Positions 1 to 7,623 of a stretch of DNA of 40,405 nt are shown piece by piece (within the stretch, counting starts at the first letter, position 1; each line of letters starts with the position of its first letter). Under the pieces are notes generated by a model. That model did not search any database and was not told where the DNA came from. It saw only the letters and a list, made by a program, of their open reading frames with translations. The stretch is taken from contig JAAFIC010000023.1 of assembly GCA_013298565.1 (NCBI GenBank), positions 1 through 40,405 of the forward strand. Reading direction: 5' to 3'. The stretch comes from Alphaproteobacteria bacterium. GTDB lineage: Bacteria > Pseudomonadota > Alphaproteobacteria > Elsterales > Elsteraceae. Both the position numbers and the translations under genes were made by a program.

Positions 1-753
1 GCTATCGAGCATCTCGACGATATTATCACTCTGTCGGACGCGCTGATGGTGGCGCGCGGCGATTTGGGCGTGGAACTGCCGCCGGAAGATGTTCCGGCCC
101 TGCAACGGCGTATCATCCGCGCAGCACGACGCGCGGGCAAGCCGGTTGTCGTGGCCACTCAGATGCTCGAATCGATGATTACCGCACCAACGCCAACGCG
201 CGCCGAAGCCTCGGACGTGGCGACCGCCGTGTATGATGGGGCCGACGCCGTGATGCTGTCGGCGGAAACGGCAGCGGGGCAATATCCCGTTGAAGCCGTT
301 AGCATTATGGAACGCATCATTCGCCGCACCGAGCGCGATAGCCTTTATCGCACACTCATGATGGCCGAAGTGCCAACCCACGACGAAACCGCCTCCGATG
401 CAATGGCGGCAGCGGCGGCGCAGGTGGCAGAGACCATTAAGGCCGCCGCGATTGTCACCTTTACCTCCTCCGGTCTCACGGCGCTGCGGGTGGCGCGGGA
501 ACGCCCCAGCACGCGCATTCTGGCGCTGACCTCGCGGGCTGAAACGGCACAACGCCTTTCCCTCGTCTGGGGTCTGCATCCGGTGGTGTGCGACGATTGC
601 CGCGAGTTCGATGATATGGTCGCCATCGCCTGCCGCGTGGCGCGCGACGTGGGCATTGCGTTGCCGCTGCAAAAGCTGGTCGTGACGGCAGGGGTTCCCT
701 TCGGCACGCCGGGGGCTACGAATATTTTGCGTATTGTGCGGGTTGAGGCGTAA
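1..753 (+). CDS. pyk: Pyruvate kinase, C-terminal part (5' end outside window)
   Basis: This enzyme transfers phosphate from phosphoenolpyruvate to ADP in the last step of glycolysis, in the cytoplasm. The reading frame is open from base 1, so the N-terminal half lies upstream of the window. Visible family motifs are [12 protein letters not shown], the ATQMLESM segment, [19 protein letters not shown] and [16 protein letters not shown], which belong to the end of the catalytic barrel. The C-terminal alpha/beta domain follows and closes with [20 protein letters not shown], typical of pyruvate kinases. A small gene follows after 35 bp on the same strand and may be cotranscribed. The family assignment is essentially certain; only the 5' extent is unknown. 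Confidence 0.97.
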   Translation, partial: AIEHLDDIITLSDALMVARGDLGVELPPEDVPALQRRIIRAARRAGKPVVVATQMLESMITAPTPTRAEASDVATAVYDGADAVMLSAETAAGQYPVEAVSIMERIIRRTERDSLYRTLMMAEVPTHDETASDAMAAAAAQVAETIKAAAIVTFTSSGLTALRVARERPSTRILALTSRAETAQRLSLVWGLHPVVCDDCREFDDMVAIACRVARDVGIALPLQKLVVTAGVPFGTPGATNILRIVRVEA

Positions 754-788
754 GATAGAATCCTTGAATTCGACCGAGGTTTTATTGA

Positions 789-995
789 ATGTCCTACCCG
801 CCGATGCCGAACCCGCCCGCAGTCTCTGATAGAGATGCGTTCGCTGATGAGCTTGAGATGAAGCTGAACGGTGTCGATGGCAGTGTGCGGGGGGGCTTGG
901 TCAAACAGATCAATAAAATGCTCGAAAAAAACCCTGAAGCCTTCGTGAAGGGTATGCGGAGTTGGCTTCATGAAGGGCGGGTAAGCGATGATTAG
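789..995 (+). CDS. Small conserved-looking protein (68 aa), FliF-tail-like
   Basis: This is a short acidic, soluble protein of unknown function directly downstream of pyruvate kinase. A purine-rich GAGG lies about 10 bases before the ATG. There is no signal peptide or membrane segment. The second half (LVKQINKMLEKNPEAFVKGMRSWL) has the pattern of two short amphipathic helices with a central NPE and a final RxWL. That resembles the extreme C-terminus of the flagellar MS-ring protein FliF, which docks onto FliG. The similarity is from memory and unconfirmed, and no other flagellar gene is nearby. The stop codon TAG (993-995) is also the outermost triplet of the repeat element that follows. Confidence 0.7.
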   Translation: MSYPPMPNPPAVSDRDAFADELEMKLNGVDGSVRGGLVKQINKMLEKNPEAFVKGMRSWLHEGRVSDD

Positions 996-1153
996 AGCTT
1001 TCTCCGTTCGCCTAGGCTCACGTCAAACGCTCTAACTCTTTGTGTTTTAAGCAAAGTCTAGTCGCGGGTGCCAGCGCGTTTGACGCGCAAATCGCGGGTG
1101 CCAGCGCGTTTGACGCGCAAAGCGCATCGGGCACCCGCTCGGGATTTGCTATA
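993..1153 (-). repeat. Family A hairpin repeat, copy A1, carrying a tip cassette
   Basis: Read on the minus strand, this copy starts TATAGCAAATCCCGAGCGGG and ends in GAAAGCTCTA. It matches the copy at 7296-7398, including the stretch AGAGTTAGAGCGTTTGACGT. It fills the gap between the convergent 68-aa gene and argE almost completely, so it probably acts as a two-way terminator. The head hairpin, closed by GAAT in other copies, here has a 9-bp stem (1094-1102 with 1130-1138) enclosing a 27-nt cassette (1103-1129). A 30-bp exact tandem duplication (1062-1091 and 1092-1121) repeats the left arm and part of the cassette. Confidence 0.85.
1062..1121. repeat. Exact 30-bp tandem duplication inside repeat A1
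   Basis: Two adjacent identical 30-bp units, each beginning TCGCGGGTGCC and ending GACGCGCAAA, lie at 1062-1091 and 1092-1121. The unit contains the left arm of the cassette-bearing stem plus the first two thirds of the cassette. Identity of the two units suggests a recent duplication by slippage or incomplete copying. Confidence 0.9.
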
Positions 1154-1160
1154 GAGCGGG

Positions 1161-2354
1161 TTAATCCGAAAGCGCGCCGCCTCTTAGCTTCTCAAACAAG
1201 CGCCCGAGGAAATCCGCGCAGGCATCCAGTTGCGCCGGGTCGATAAACTCGTCCGGCTGATGGGCTTGGTCGATGGAGCCGGGGCCGCAGATGATCGTAT
1301 CCATCCCCTCTTGCTGAAACAGCCCGGCTTCGGTCGCGTAGGAAACCGCAATCGCGCGGTTGTTGCCCGTGAGGGTGAGGGCTAGGCGTTCCAGGGCGGA
1401 GGTTTGATCGGGCCGTAGGGGTGGCACGGTGGCAATCGCGCGAATCTCGATGTCGGCATCCGGGTGCTGGGCTTTCAAGGCAGGGCGGATCTCCGTTTCC
1501 ACTGCATCATAGATGCGCCCCAGAATAGCGTCGGCGCTATCCCAGGGGGCGAGGCGCAAATCCCAGGCTAGGCGGCAGCGGCCTGGGATAATATTGGTGG
1601 CGGTGCCGCCGTCGATCATCGCAACGGTTAGGCTGGAGCGGGGCGGCTCGAAATCGGCGCTTGGCACCTGCCGGGTCATGGCGGCTTGATCTTCCCGCTC
1701 GATCACCGCGATCAGCTTGGCGGCGGCGCTGATGGCCGAGGCCCCCCGATGGGGTTGGCTGGAATGGGCGGGAACCCCCGTAATCAGGGCTTCCAGCACG
1801 TAGCAACCCTTATGGCTGTTGACGACCTGCATCAAGGTCGGCTCGCCAATAAGGGCCGCGCGCGGGGCAATACCGTCGGCCAGAAGATCAATCAGCAAGG
1901 ACGGCACGCCCTGGCAGCCAGTTTCTTCATCGCAAGAGAGGGCGAAATGTAGCGGCACGGGCAGCGGATTGGCAACAAGGGCAGGCACTTGCGCTAAGGC
2001 GACCGCGCAAAACCCCTTCATGTCCGAAGTGCCGCGCCCGTAGAGCTTGCCGCCCCGTTCGGTCACGGTAAACGGATCGCTGGTCCAGGGTTGCGCCGCC
2101 ACGGGAACCACATCGGTATGCCCGGAGAGCACAAGCCCGCCGCGCCGGGTTTCGCCGGAAGTTGCGGGAATGGTGGCGAACAGATTGGCCTTATGGCCGT
2201 CTACGGAGCGGCTCAACCGCCACGGCACGCCCCACCCCTCCAAATAAGCCCCGACGAACTGAATGAGATCAAGATTGCTCTCGGAGGAGACGGAGGGGAA
2301 GGCGACCAACCTGTCTAGCAGGGTGCGCGCGCTTAAACTTTCTCCGATCGGCAC
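1161..2354 (-). CDS. argE: Acetylornithine deacetylase (M20 peptidase family)
   Basis: ArgE hydrolyses N-acetylornithine to ornithine and acetate in arginine biosynthesis. The protein has 397 residues, normal for ArgE. Metal-site motifs of the M20 family are present: GHTDVVP (H79, D81), GRGTSDMKG (D111), CDEETGCQG (acidic pair near 143-144) and a late histidine in the segment DQAHQPDEF. The dimerisation domain is the middle part, with PAHSSQPHRGASAI. The start is a GTG at 2354, supported by AGGA eight bases upstream. Other M20 peptidases, for example succinyl-diaminopimelate desuccinylase, are the main alternative, but the motif spacing and closing segment fit ArgE best. It converges on the 68-aa gene, with repeat A1 between them. 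Confidence 0.9.
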   Translation of the reverse strand: MPIGESLSARTLLDRLVAFPSVSSESNLDLIQFVGAYLEGWGVPWRLSRSVDGHKANLFATIPATSGETRRGGLVLSGHTDVVPVAAQPWTSDPFTVTERGGKLYGRGTSDMKGFCAVALAQVPALVANPLPVPLHFALSCDEETGCQGVPSLLIDLLADGIAPRAALIGEPTLMQVVNSHKGCYVLEALITGVPAHSSQPHRGASAISAAAKLIAVIEREDQAAMTRQVPSADFEPPRSSLTVAMIDGGTATNIIPGRCRLAWDLRLAPWDSADAILGRIYDAVETEIRPALKAQHPDADIEIRAIATVPPLRPDQTSALERLALTLTGNNRAIAVSYATEAGLFQQEGMDTIICGPGSIDQAHQPDEFIDPAQLDACADFLGRLFEKLRGGALSD

Positions 2355-2409
2355 GGGGTGTTTCCTTTCCGCAAACCGGGCAGGGGGGAAGGCCCCCGCC
2401 CGATCGTAT

Positions 2410-3063
2410 TTAGACTGCGGAAGAGCCTAACCCCGGTTGCGCGATGAGAGCGAGAAATTCGCGCCGGGTTTCGATATTGCTGCGGAACGCCCCCAGCATA
2501 CGGCTTGTTACCATCGCCACGCCCGGCTTGTGTACGCCGCGCGTTGTCATGCACTGGTGTTGGGCTTCAATAACCACGGCTACGCCTAAGGGTTGCAGCA
2601 CCTCATCCAGCACATTGGCAACCTGCGACGTCATTTTTTCCTGAATTTGCAGGCGCTTGGCAAAAACCTCCACCACGCGCGCCAGCTTGGAAATGCCGAC
2701 CACGCGGTTTTTTGGTAGATAGGCGATATGGGCCTTGCCGATAATCGGGGCCATATGGTGTTCGCAGTAGGATTCAAAGCGAATATCGCGCAGCAGCACC
2801 ATTTCGTCGTAGCCGTCGGTTTCCTCGAAGGTGCGCTGAAGCATCTCGCGCGGGTCGATCTCGTAGCCAGCGAACCATTCCTCGAACGCGCGCGTTACCC
2901 GCGCGGGGGTATCTATCAGCCCTTCGCGGGTGGGATCGTCCCCGGCCCAACGCAGCAGCGTGCGAACGGCGGCTTCGGCTTCGGCGCGGCTTGGTTTCGG
3001 CGCTGTCGCCGCCGCCGTGGTTTGCGGTGTGTGAGTAACGGTCTGCGGGGTCGTTAATGCGTT
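2410..3063 (-). CDS. folE: GTP cyclohydrolase I
   Basis: FolE converts GTP to 7,8-dihydroneopterin triphosphate, the first step of folate (and queuosine precursor) synthesis. From the chosen GTG at 3063 the protein has 217 residues, the normal family length. AAAGGA lies six bases upstream of that GTG, whereas a longer in-frame GTG at 3117 has no comparable ribosome site. Zinc and catalytic residues are visible in [17 protein letters not shown] and in [32 protein letters not shown] and QEKMTSQVA are also characteristic. The first ~25 residues are low-complexity Thr/Ala-rich. It lies 55 bp upstream of argE on the same strand. Confidence 0.95.
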   Translation of the reverse strand, partial: NALTTPQTVTHTPQTTAAATAPKPSRAEAEAAVRTLLRWAGDDPTREGLIDTPARVTRAFEEWFAGYEIDPREMLQRTFEETDGYDEMVLLRDIRFESYCEHHMAPIIGKAHIAYLPKNRVVGISKLARVVEVFAKRLQIQEKMTSQVANVLDEVLQPLGVAVVIEAQHQCMTTRGVHKPGVAMVTSRMLGAFRSNIETRREFLALIAQPGLGSSAV

Positions 3064-3208
3064 CACAGTGTATCCTTTCGTCGGGCCTCTGAGCGCTGTT
3101 AAGCGGCTCGGCAGCACCGGAGAATCAGCGGCGTTTCCGCTGGAGGCTTCTCTGAAATGGCGTATCGAGGCGCGATGTCAAGCGCGGGGGAGGCGCGAAT
3201 TAACAGGG

Positions 3209-3601
3209 CTAATTAAGCCGAACGGCTTGATGGGGCGAGTCGAGCGAAAAGGCTGGAACGTCGATTAAGAAGCGCTCGCCATCTTCGGCCTCCATCTGAT
3301 ACGTGCCAACCATGATGCCCGATGGCGTTTGCAAGGGCGTGCCGCTGGTGTACTCGAAACTCTGCCCCGGCTTCAGCACGGGCTGTTCGCCGACCACGCC
3401 CGCGCCCTGCACCTCTTGCCGCCGCCCAAAGCCATCGGTGATGTGCCAAGTGCGGCTGAGCAGTTGAACCGTGCGATTGCTGCCATTGTTGATGTGGATA
3501 TGATAGGCCCAGACAAACCGGCTATCGAGCGGCTCGGACTGATCCTCAAGATATGTCGGCTGCGCCGTAACGGTAATGGCGTGAGTAGTGGCACTGTACA
3601 T
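3209..3601 (-). CDS. apaG: ApaG domain protein
   Basis: ApaG is a small single-domain beta-sandwich protein (fibronectin-III-like fold) found across proteobacteria. It is linked genetically to cobalt/magnesium phenotypes, but its biochemistry is poorly defined. The 130-residue protein matches the usual length. Family signatures include [29 protein letters not shown], seen here as a run of alternating hydrophobic strands, then [23 protein letters not shown] and [15 protein letters not shown]. The open frame runs from the ATG at 3601. It stands alone; the upstream gap contains a double repeat A copy, so its promoter must lie within or next to that repeat. Confidence 0.93.
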   Translation of the reverse strand: MYSATTHAITVTAQPTYLEDQSEPLDSRFVWAYHIHINNGSNRTVQLLSRTWHITDGFGRRQEVQGAGVVGEQPVLKPGQSFEYTSGTPLQTPSGIMVGTYQMEAEDGERFLIDVPAFSLDSPHQAVRLN

Positions 3602-3666
3602 TGGTCTTCAATCCCCATACCCCAAACGCGCTAACCGCCTGGGGGCGTTCTTACCTAGGGGGAGCT

Positions 3667-3796
3667 TAGAGCAAATCCCGAACGGGTGGTATCATCCATG
3701 ATGACATATTTTTGTAAAAAATGAGGCTGAGGCGTTAGAGCATTTGTTAAGCTAAGGCTAGCCGTGGGTGATGCTATCCGCTCGGGATTTGCCCTA
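3667..3796. repeat. Family A repeats A2/A3: inverted pair
   Basis: A plus-strand head begins at 3667 (TAGAGCAAATCCCGAACGGG) and a minus-strand head begins at 3796 (TAGGGCAAATCCCGAGCGG). The two 37-bp heads face each other across about 60 bp of A-type interior sequence (GCGTTAGAGCATTTG), so the whole 130 bp can fold as one long hairpin. The TAG at 3796-3794 on the minus strand is also the stop codon of the metallophosphoesterase gene. The unit fills the gap between that gene and apaG. Confidence 0.85.
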
Positions 3797-4606
3797 ATCA
3801 AGCAGAACCCCAGAAGGATCGAAGAAAGGGAACGGCCCCGGATACTGGCCGATAGCGGCGCGATGGGACAGGAACCCCTGCCCAGTCCAGCGGTGCAGGT
3901 CAAAGCCGGGCGGCTCCATTGTAAAGCCGCTTTCGGCATCAGCGCGCAGGTCGAGCGTGACCTGATGCGCCGGGCTGGAGCAAGTGGAAACAATAGCGCG
4001 CCCCATTAGCGTGGTGATCGGGCGGTGCAGGTGCCCACAGATCACTCGGCATACCTGCGGGAATCGGTCGAGCAGCGCCGCGAATTCACCGGCCCCCGTC
4101 AGCCCAATGCGATCCATATGACCGATCCCGGTTTGGAAGGGCGGGTGGTGCATTGCAATCAGCGTTGGCCGGTCGCTCGCGCTCAGGACTTCTTCCAGCC
4201 ACGCCAGCCGCTCGTAACAAAGCTCGCCCCGGCTTTCCCCCGGCACCAGCGTATCCAGCCCGATCAGGCGCACTGGATACGCCTCGATAACCCAGTGCAA
4301 AAACCCAGTTTTGGGCATATAGGAATGGTCGGGGAAAGCCGCGCGCAGCGTGTCGCGGCCATCGTGGTTACCGGGTATAAGATACAGCGGCATCGGCAAC
4401 CGGTCCAGAAATGCGCGTAGGTGCCGATATTCCTCCGGCTCGCCGAAATCGACCAGATCACCCGTCACCATAACCAAATCCGGTACGGTTTTCAGCGCCA
4501 GGAGGCTGTCGATGCAGTCGGCCATAAAGCGGGCCGTATCGACCTTGCCATACGCGAGCTTGCCGGGGGTTTTAACGTGAAGGTCGGTGATTTGCGCGAT
4601 AAGCAT
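3794..4606 (-). CDS. Calcineurin-like metallophosphoesterase (class III PDE / GpdQ type)
   Basis: This is a cytoplasmic two-metal phosphodiesterase of the family that includes CpdA, GpdQ and Rv0805. The 270 residues show the complete metal-site set: D8 and H10 in ITDLH, D50 in VTGDLVD, N80 and H81 in PGNHD, MHHPPF in the middle, and the terminal GHLHRP. No signal peptide is present. Its start overlaps the stop of the upstream ABC ATPase by one base (TGATG), so it is translationally coupled to a transporter operon headed by a GlpR-type repressor. The context favours hydrolysis of an imported phosphodiester over cAMP turnover, but substrate cannot be read from sequence. Its stop codon coincides with the end of repeat A3. 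Confidence 0.88.
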   Translation of the reverse strand: MLIAQITDLHVKTPGKLAYGKVDTARFMADCIDSLLALKTVPDLVMVTGDLVDFGEPEEYRHLRAFLDRLPMPLYLIPGNHDGRDTLRAAFPDHSYMPKTGFLHWVIEAYPVRLIGLDTLVPGESRGELCYERLAWLEEVLSASDRPTLIAMHHPPFQTGIGHMDRIGLTGAGEFAALLDRFPQVCRVICGHLHRPITTLMGRAIVSTCSSPAHQVTLDLRADAESGFTMEPPGFDLHRWTGQGFLSHRAAIGQYPGPFPFFDPSGVLLD

Positions 4607-5661
4607 CAGGCAGATTCCGGCAGAGCGAAGAGGTGGTCCTGGGCGACGGTAAAGCGCAACTGGTCGCCCGGTGCGCTCATGTCTTGGGCAGGGGCATCGA
4701 GCGCTAGCGGGCGTTGGCCCGGCACGTCGAGCATTAGGCGCACTCGGTCGCCGACAAAAAAGCGGGTGGCAACCGTGGCGGTTAAGGGGCCTACGGGATC
4801 GAGCGTTACCGCTTCGGGCCGAAACAGCGCTTCGCCGTGCAGGGGGGCGTCGGGCCAGGGCAGCGCGCCGAGCGGCGTTTCCCAGAGCGCGCCGGCTTTG
4901 CGTCCGGGAAGGATATTCAGCGTGCCGATAAAATCCGCAACGAAGCGCGAGGCCGGTGCCGCGTAAATCTCGCGCGGGGTGCCGATTTGGGCAATCTTGC
5001 CCGCCGACATGACAACAATGCGGTCGCCGAGCGCCATGGCTTCAGCTTGATCGTGGGTAACGAAGACCGATGTAACGCGCACCTGCCGCAGCAGTGCCGC
5101 GATTTCGGTCCGCAGAGCATCGCGCAGTTTGGCGTCCAGCGCGGTCAAAGGCTCGTCGAGTAACAGCACGGCGGGATCGACGGCAAGCGCACGGGCGAGG
5201 GCGACGCGCTGGCGCTGCCCGCCGGAGAGTTGATCAATGCGCCGATCGGCTAGTGGGGTGAGGCGCATCATCGCCAGCATTTCATCCACTTTGGCGCGGC
5301 GTTGGGCGGGAGCATCGCCGCGCACGCGCAAGCCGTATTCGATATTGCCGCGTACGCTCATGTTCGGGAACAGGGCGTAGGACTGAAACACCATCCCCAC
5401 TTGGCGCTTTTCGATGGGCAGGGCGGTCACATCGCGCGCACCGAATAGAATTCGCCCGCCGGTATCAGGGGTCTCCAGCCCGGCAATCAGGCGCAACAGT
5501 GTCGTCTTACCGCAGCCGGAAGGGCCGAGCAGCACGAGCGTTTCGCCGGGGTGAATATCGAGATCGAGCGAGGCTAACGCCCGCGTGCCATCGGGGAAAT
5601 GTTTCCCGCAGCGCTCCAGGCGAATACCGAGGGGGGTGCCAAGGGAGGTAGTCGTCATCAT
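4606..5661 (-). CDS. ABC transporter ATP-binding protein (PotA/FbpC type)
   Basis: This is the ATPase of an import system, binding the two permeases encoded just upstream. The protein has 351 residues from the ATG at 5661, which overlaps the upstream permease stop as ATGA; a GGAG lies about 10 bases before it. Visible elements are Walker A (LGPSGCGKTTLLRL), the signature LSGGQRQRVALARAL, Walker B and D-loop (LLLDEPLTALDAKLR) and the switch histidine in VTHDQAEA. The C-terminal ~110 residues form a TOBE-type regulatory domain (LFRPEAVTL). This architecture is shared by iron, spermidine, thiamine and 2-aminoethylphosphonate importers. Substrate specificity therefore has to come from the binding protein and context. 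Confidence 0.93.
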   Translation of the reverse strand: MMTTTSLGTPLGIRLERCGKHFPDGTRALASLDLDIHPGETLVLLGPSGCGKTTLLRLIAGLETPDTGGRILFGARDVTALPIEKRQVGMVFQSYALFPNMSVRGNIEYGLRVRGDAPAQRRAKVDEMLAMMRLTPLADRRIDQLSGGQRQRVALARALAVDPAVLLLDEPLTALDAKLRDALRTEIAALLRQVRVTSVFVTHDQAEAMALGDRIVVMSAGKIAQIGTPREIYAAPASRFVADFIGTLNILPGRKAGALWETPLGALPWPDAPLHGEALFRPEAVTLDPVGPLTATVATRFFVGDRVRLMLDVPGQRPLALDAPAQDMSAPGDQLRFTVAQDHLFALPESA

Positions 5662-6446
5662 GGGCGGGACTCCAGGCGCTTGGCGGCCCACTGCAAGCCC
5701 AGCAGGAGCGGCAGAATGAGCAGAAGAAACAGCAGCGTGTAGGCACTCGCGACTTCAAGCCGTAAGGAGGCATAGGCATCGGCCAATCCCACCGGCAGGG
5801 TTTTGGTGAAGGGCGTGTGCAGCAGCCACGTCATATTGAACTCGCCCACCGATAGGGTAACGACCATTAAAGACCCCGCCAGAATCCCGCCGCGCGCGTT
5901 GGGCAGGGCGATGCTGGTAAAGCGCCGCCACGGTCCGGCACCAAGGCTGGCCGCGCCTTCCTCCAAGGTTTTTAGATCAATAGCGGTTAAGACCGCCAGT
6001 ACTGAGCGTACCATGAACGGCAAGGTGAACAGCACATGGCCGATCAGAATAAACAGGCTGGACGTGCGTAGGCCGCTCCAGGTGCCATAGGCGGAAATCA
6101 GCGCGAGCGCGGTGGCAAGGCCGGGAATGGCGACGGGCAGCATCAGCAGTTCTTCCACCCAGCGTGTCCAGCGTTGGCCGCTGCGTGCCAAAGCATAGGC
6201 GAGAGGGACACCGATCACCAACGTCACGCTAAGGCAGGCGATGGCCAGCCCGATGGAGCGCAGAATCGTGTCGCCATACTCCAGCGCCACTTTCTCGACC
6301 CAGCGCAGCGTAAGGCCGCTAGCAAGGCCCAGGCGATAATCTTCCGTCACGCCTGCCGTAAGCGAGAGCAGAATTGGGACAGTCACAAAAGCGCAAGTGA
6401 GGAGCGTTACGGCCAGTTGTAGCCAGAAGAGTGAAGCGCGTTTCAT
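5658..6446 (-). CDS. ABC transporter permease (second of pair)
   Basis: This is an inner-membrane permease of the binding-protein-dependent type, 262 residues, with about six hydrophobic segments. The cytoplasmic coupling loop EEGAASLGAGPWRRFTSIALP is the conserved EAA motif that contacts the ATPase. It follows the other permease gene by four bases, and its stop overlaps the start of the ATPase gene. The pair of separate permeases, rather than one fused protein, resembles spermidine/putrescine and phosphonate-type importers more than the fused iron importer FbpB. The start ATG at 6446 lies just after the upstream stop. Confidence 0.92.
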   Translation of the reverse strand: MKRASLFWLQLAVTLLTCAFVTVPILLSLTAGVTEDYRLGLASGLTLRWVEKVALEYGDTILRSIGLAIACLSVTLVIGVPLAYALARSGQRWTRWVEELLMLPVAIPGLATALALISAYGTWSGLRTSSLFILIGHVLFTLPFMVRSVLAVLTAIDLKTLEEGAASLGAGPWRRFTSIALPNARGGILAGSLMVVTLSVGEFNMTWLLHTPFTKTLPVGLADAYASLRLEVASAYTLLFLLLILPLLLGLQWAAKRLESRP

Positions 6447-6450
6447 CGGC

Positions 6451-7284
6451 TCATGCTCCTGCCGCTACACTGGCCCCGGCGACGGTCCGCGCCAGCGCGA
6501 GCACGCCCCAGGTAACGAGTCCGAGGACGAGGCTGAGTGCAGCGGCGAGCGCCATATTCGCTTGCAAGGTAAATTCGGTATAAATCACCATTGGCAAGAC
6601 ATTGATCCGAGTAGCAAGAGTGAAGGCGGTGCCGAACGCGCCCATCGCGGTGGCAAAACACAGCGCGCCGGAGGAGATTAGGGCAGGCTTTAATCCCGGA
6701 ATCACGACATCCCAGGTGACGCGCGCGGTGCTTGCCCCTAAAGAGCGCGCGGCTTCTTCCAATTTCGGATCGAGCTTTTCGGCGGCGGCGATAACGGTGA
6801 GCAGTGTGCGGGGAATGGAGAAATAGACATAGCCCATCAGCAGCCCGGCCATTGAATAGGCGAAGACCAGCTTTTCGTCGGTCAGCCATAGGCTTACTTG
6901 GCCGATAAGCCCTTGCCGTCCCGCCAGCATAATCACCATAAAGCCGACGACGACGCCGGGAAAAGCCAGCGGGAATGTGAGCAAAGCCAGCAGTAACCCT
7001 CGCCCCGGAAACCGGTTGCGCTGAAGAAACAGCCCAACGATCCCGGCGATCAGCAGCGTTATCGCAGTGGTCGCGGCGGACACTAGCAGAGTTTGCCCAA
7101 GGCTCCACAGATAGGCCTGGTTGGTCAAAATCGCGCCGTAGGTGGCGATACCTTGCGGCCCACTCGCGCCAACCAATAACAGATGACCAAGCGGGAGCAG
7201 AAAAAACGCGCCGAGCAAAATCAGCGCCGGGGCGATAAAGCCCACCAGCACCAGCCGATTTTGCAGCGAAAAGGGAAGGGCCAT
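6451..7284 (-). CDS. ABC transporter permease (first of pair)
   Basis: This 277-residue integral membrane protein has about six hydrophobic segments. It carries an EAA coupling loop (LEEAARSLGASTARVTWDVVIPG). It should form a heterodimer with the next permease. The ATG at 7284 is preceded by TAGGAG seven bases away. That ribosome site sits directly against the end of repeat A4, so the repeat insertion reached exactly to the translation signal without destroying it. A 339-bp repeat-filled gap separates this gene from the binding-protein gene upstream, unlike the tight spacing in the rest of the operon. Confidence 0.92.
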   Translation of the reverse strand: MALPFSLQNRLVLVGFIAPALILLGAFFLLPLGHLLLVGASGPQGIATYGAILTNQAYLWSLGQTLLVSAATTAITLLIAGIVGLFLQRNRFPGRGLLLALLTFPLAFPGVVVGFMVIMLAGRQGLIGQVSLWLTDEKLVFAYSMAGLLMGYVYFSIPRTLLTVIAAAEKLDPKLEEAARSLGASTARVTWDVVIPGLKPALISSGALCFATAMGAFGTAFTLATRINVLPMVIYTEFTLQANMALAAALSLVLGLVTWGVLALARTVAGASVAAGA

Positions 7285-7295
7285 TGCGCGGCTCC

Positions 7296-7398
7296 TAGAG
7301 CAAATCCCGAGCGGGTGGAATCACCCACGACGAGTCGTTACTTAAAAAACAAAGAGTTAGAGCGTTTGACGTGAGCCTCAGCGACCGGAAAACGCTCT
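7296..7398 (+). repeat. Family A hairpin repeat, copy A4 (most intact)
   Basis: The copy begins TAGAGCAAATCCCGAGCGGG. It has a head hairpin GGGTG-gaat-CACCC, an A-rich middle (CTTAAAAAACAAAGAG) and a terminal hairpin with a perfect 9-bp stem, AGAGCGTTT near 7354 pairing with AAACGCTCT ending at 7398. Copy A1 shares both ends and the interior in the opposite orientation. It sits between the binding-protein gene and the first permease, next to a family B copy. Confidence 0.85.
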
Positions 7399-7399
7399 C

Positions 7400-7577
7400 T
7401 AGAGCGTCTTGCGTAAAGGTTGACGCAAGACGCTCTAGTTTTATCTTAGCCCTCGCCGCCCGGTGCGTTTGACGCGCCAAGCGCATCGCCGGGCGCGTCC
7501 GCGCCCTTGGCCGCCGCCTCACCCGACACGCTTGATGCGGCTTATAGAGCCGCGCAGAGTTAAGGCGCGCGGCTCTA
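7400..7577 (+). repeat. Family B multi-hairpin repeat, copy B1
   Basis: Two terminal hairpins bracket a GC-rich core. The first is a perfect 15-bp stem (7400-7414 with 7423-7437). The last is an 11-bp stem (7545-7555 with 7567-7577). Between them lie TTAGCCCTCGCCG, a stem 7458-7463 with 7489-7494 holding the 27-nt cassette (7462-7488), and the core CCTTGGCCGCCGCCTCA. A second copy lies inverted at 34445-34612. Stem bases that differ between copies change in pairs. Confidence 0.85.
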
Positions 7578-7589
7578 AAACAGCAAAGC

Positions 7590-7616
7590 GCGGCGGGCGT
7601 TTATCGCACCCGCCGC
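7590..7616 (-). terminator. Hairpin just after the binding-protein gene
   Basis: An 8-bp perfect GC stem (GCGGCGGG with CCCGCCGC) with an 11-base loop lies 8 bases beyond the stop of the binding-protein gene. On the minus strand it is followed by a moderately T-rich stretch ending TGTTTT. It may be a leaky terminator or protect the 3' end of the binding-protein message, which would give more binding protein than permease. Confidence 0.6.
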
Positions 7617-7623
7617 TTCAGGA

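Noticed and set aside
345-971. Long open frame on the minus strand opposite pyruvate kinase
   Set aside because: It is antisense to the pyruvate kinase and 68-aa genes, has arginine/alanine-rich composition typical of shadow frames and no family motifs.
993-1153. CRISPR array because of repeated 30-bp units
   Set aside because: The two units are directly adjacent without spacers and lie inside a hairpin repeat that recurs elsewhere.
7400-7577. A riboswitch or attenuator specific to the permease genes
   Set aside because: The same structure recurs between unrelated genes at 34445-34612, so it is a dispersed repeat rather than a gene-specific leader.
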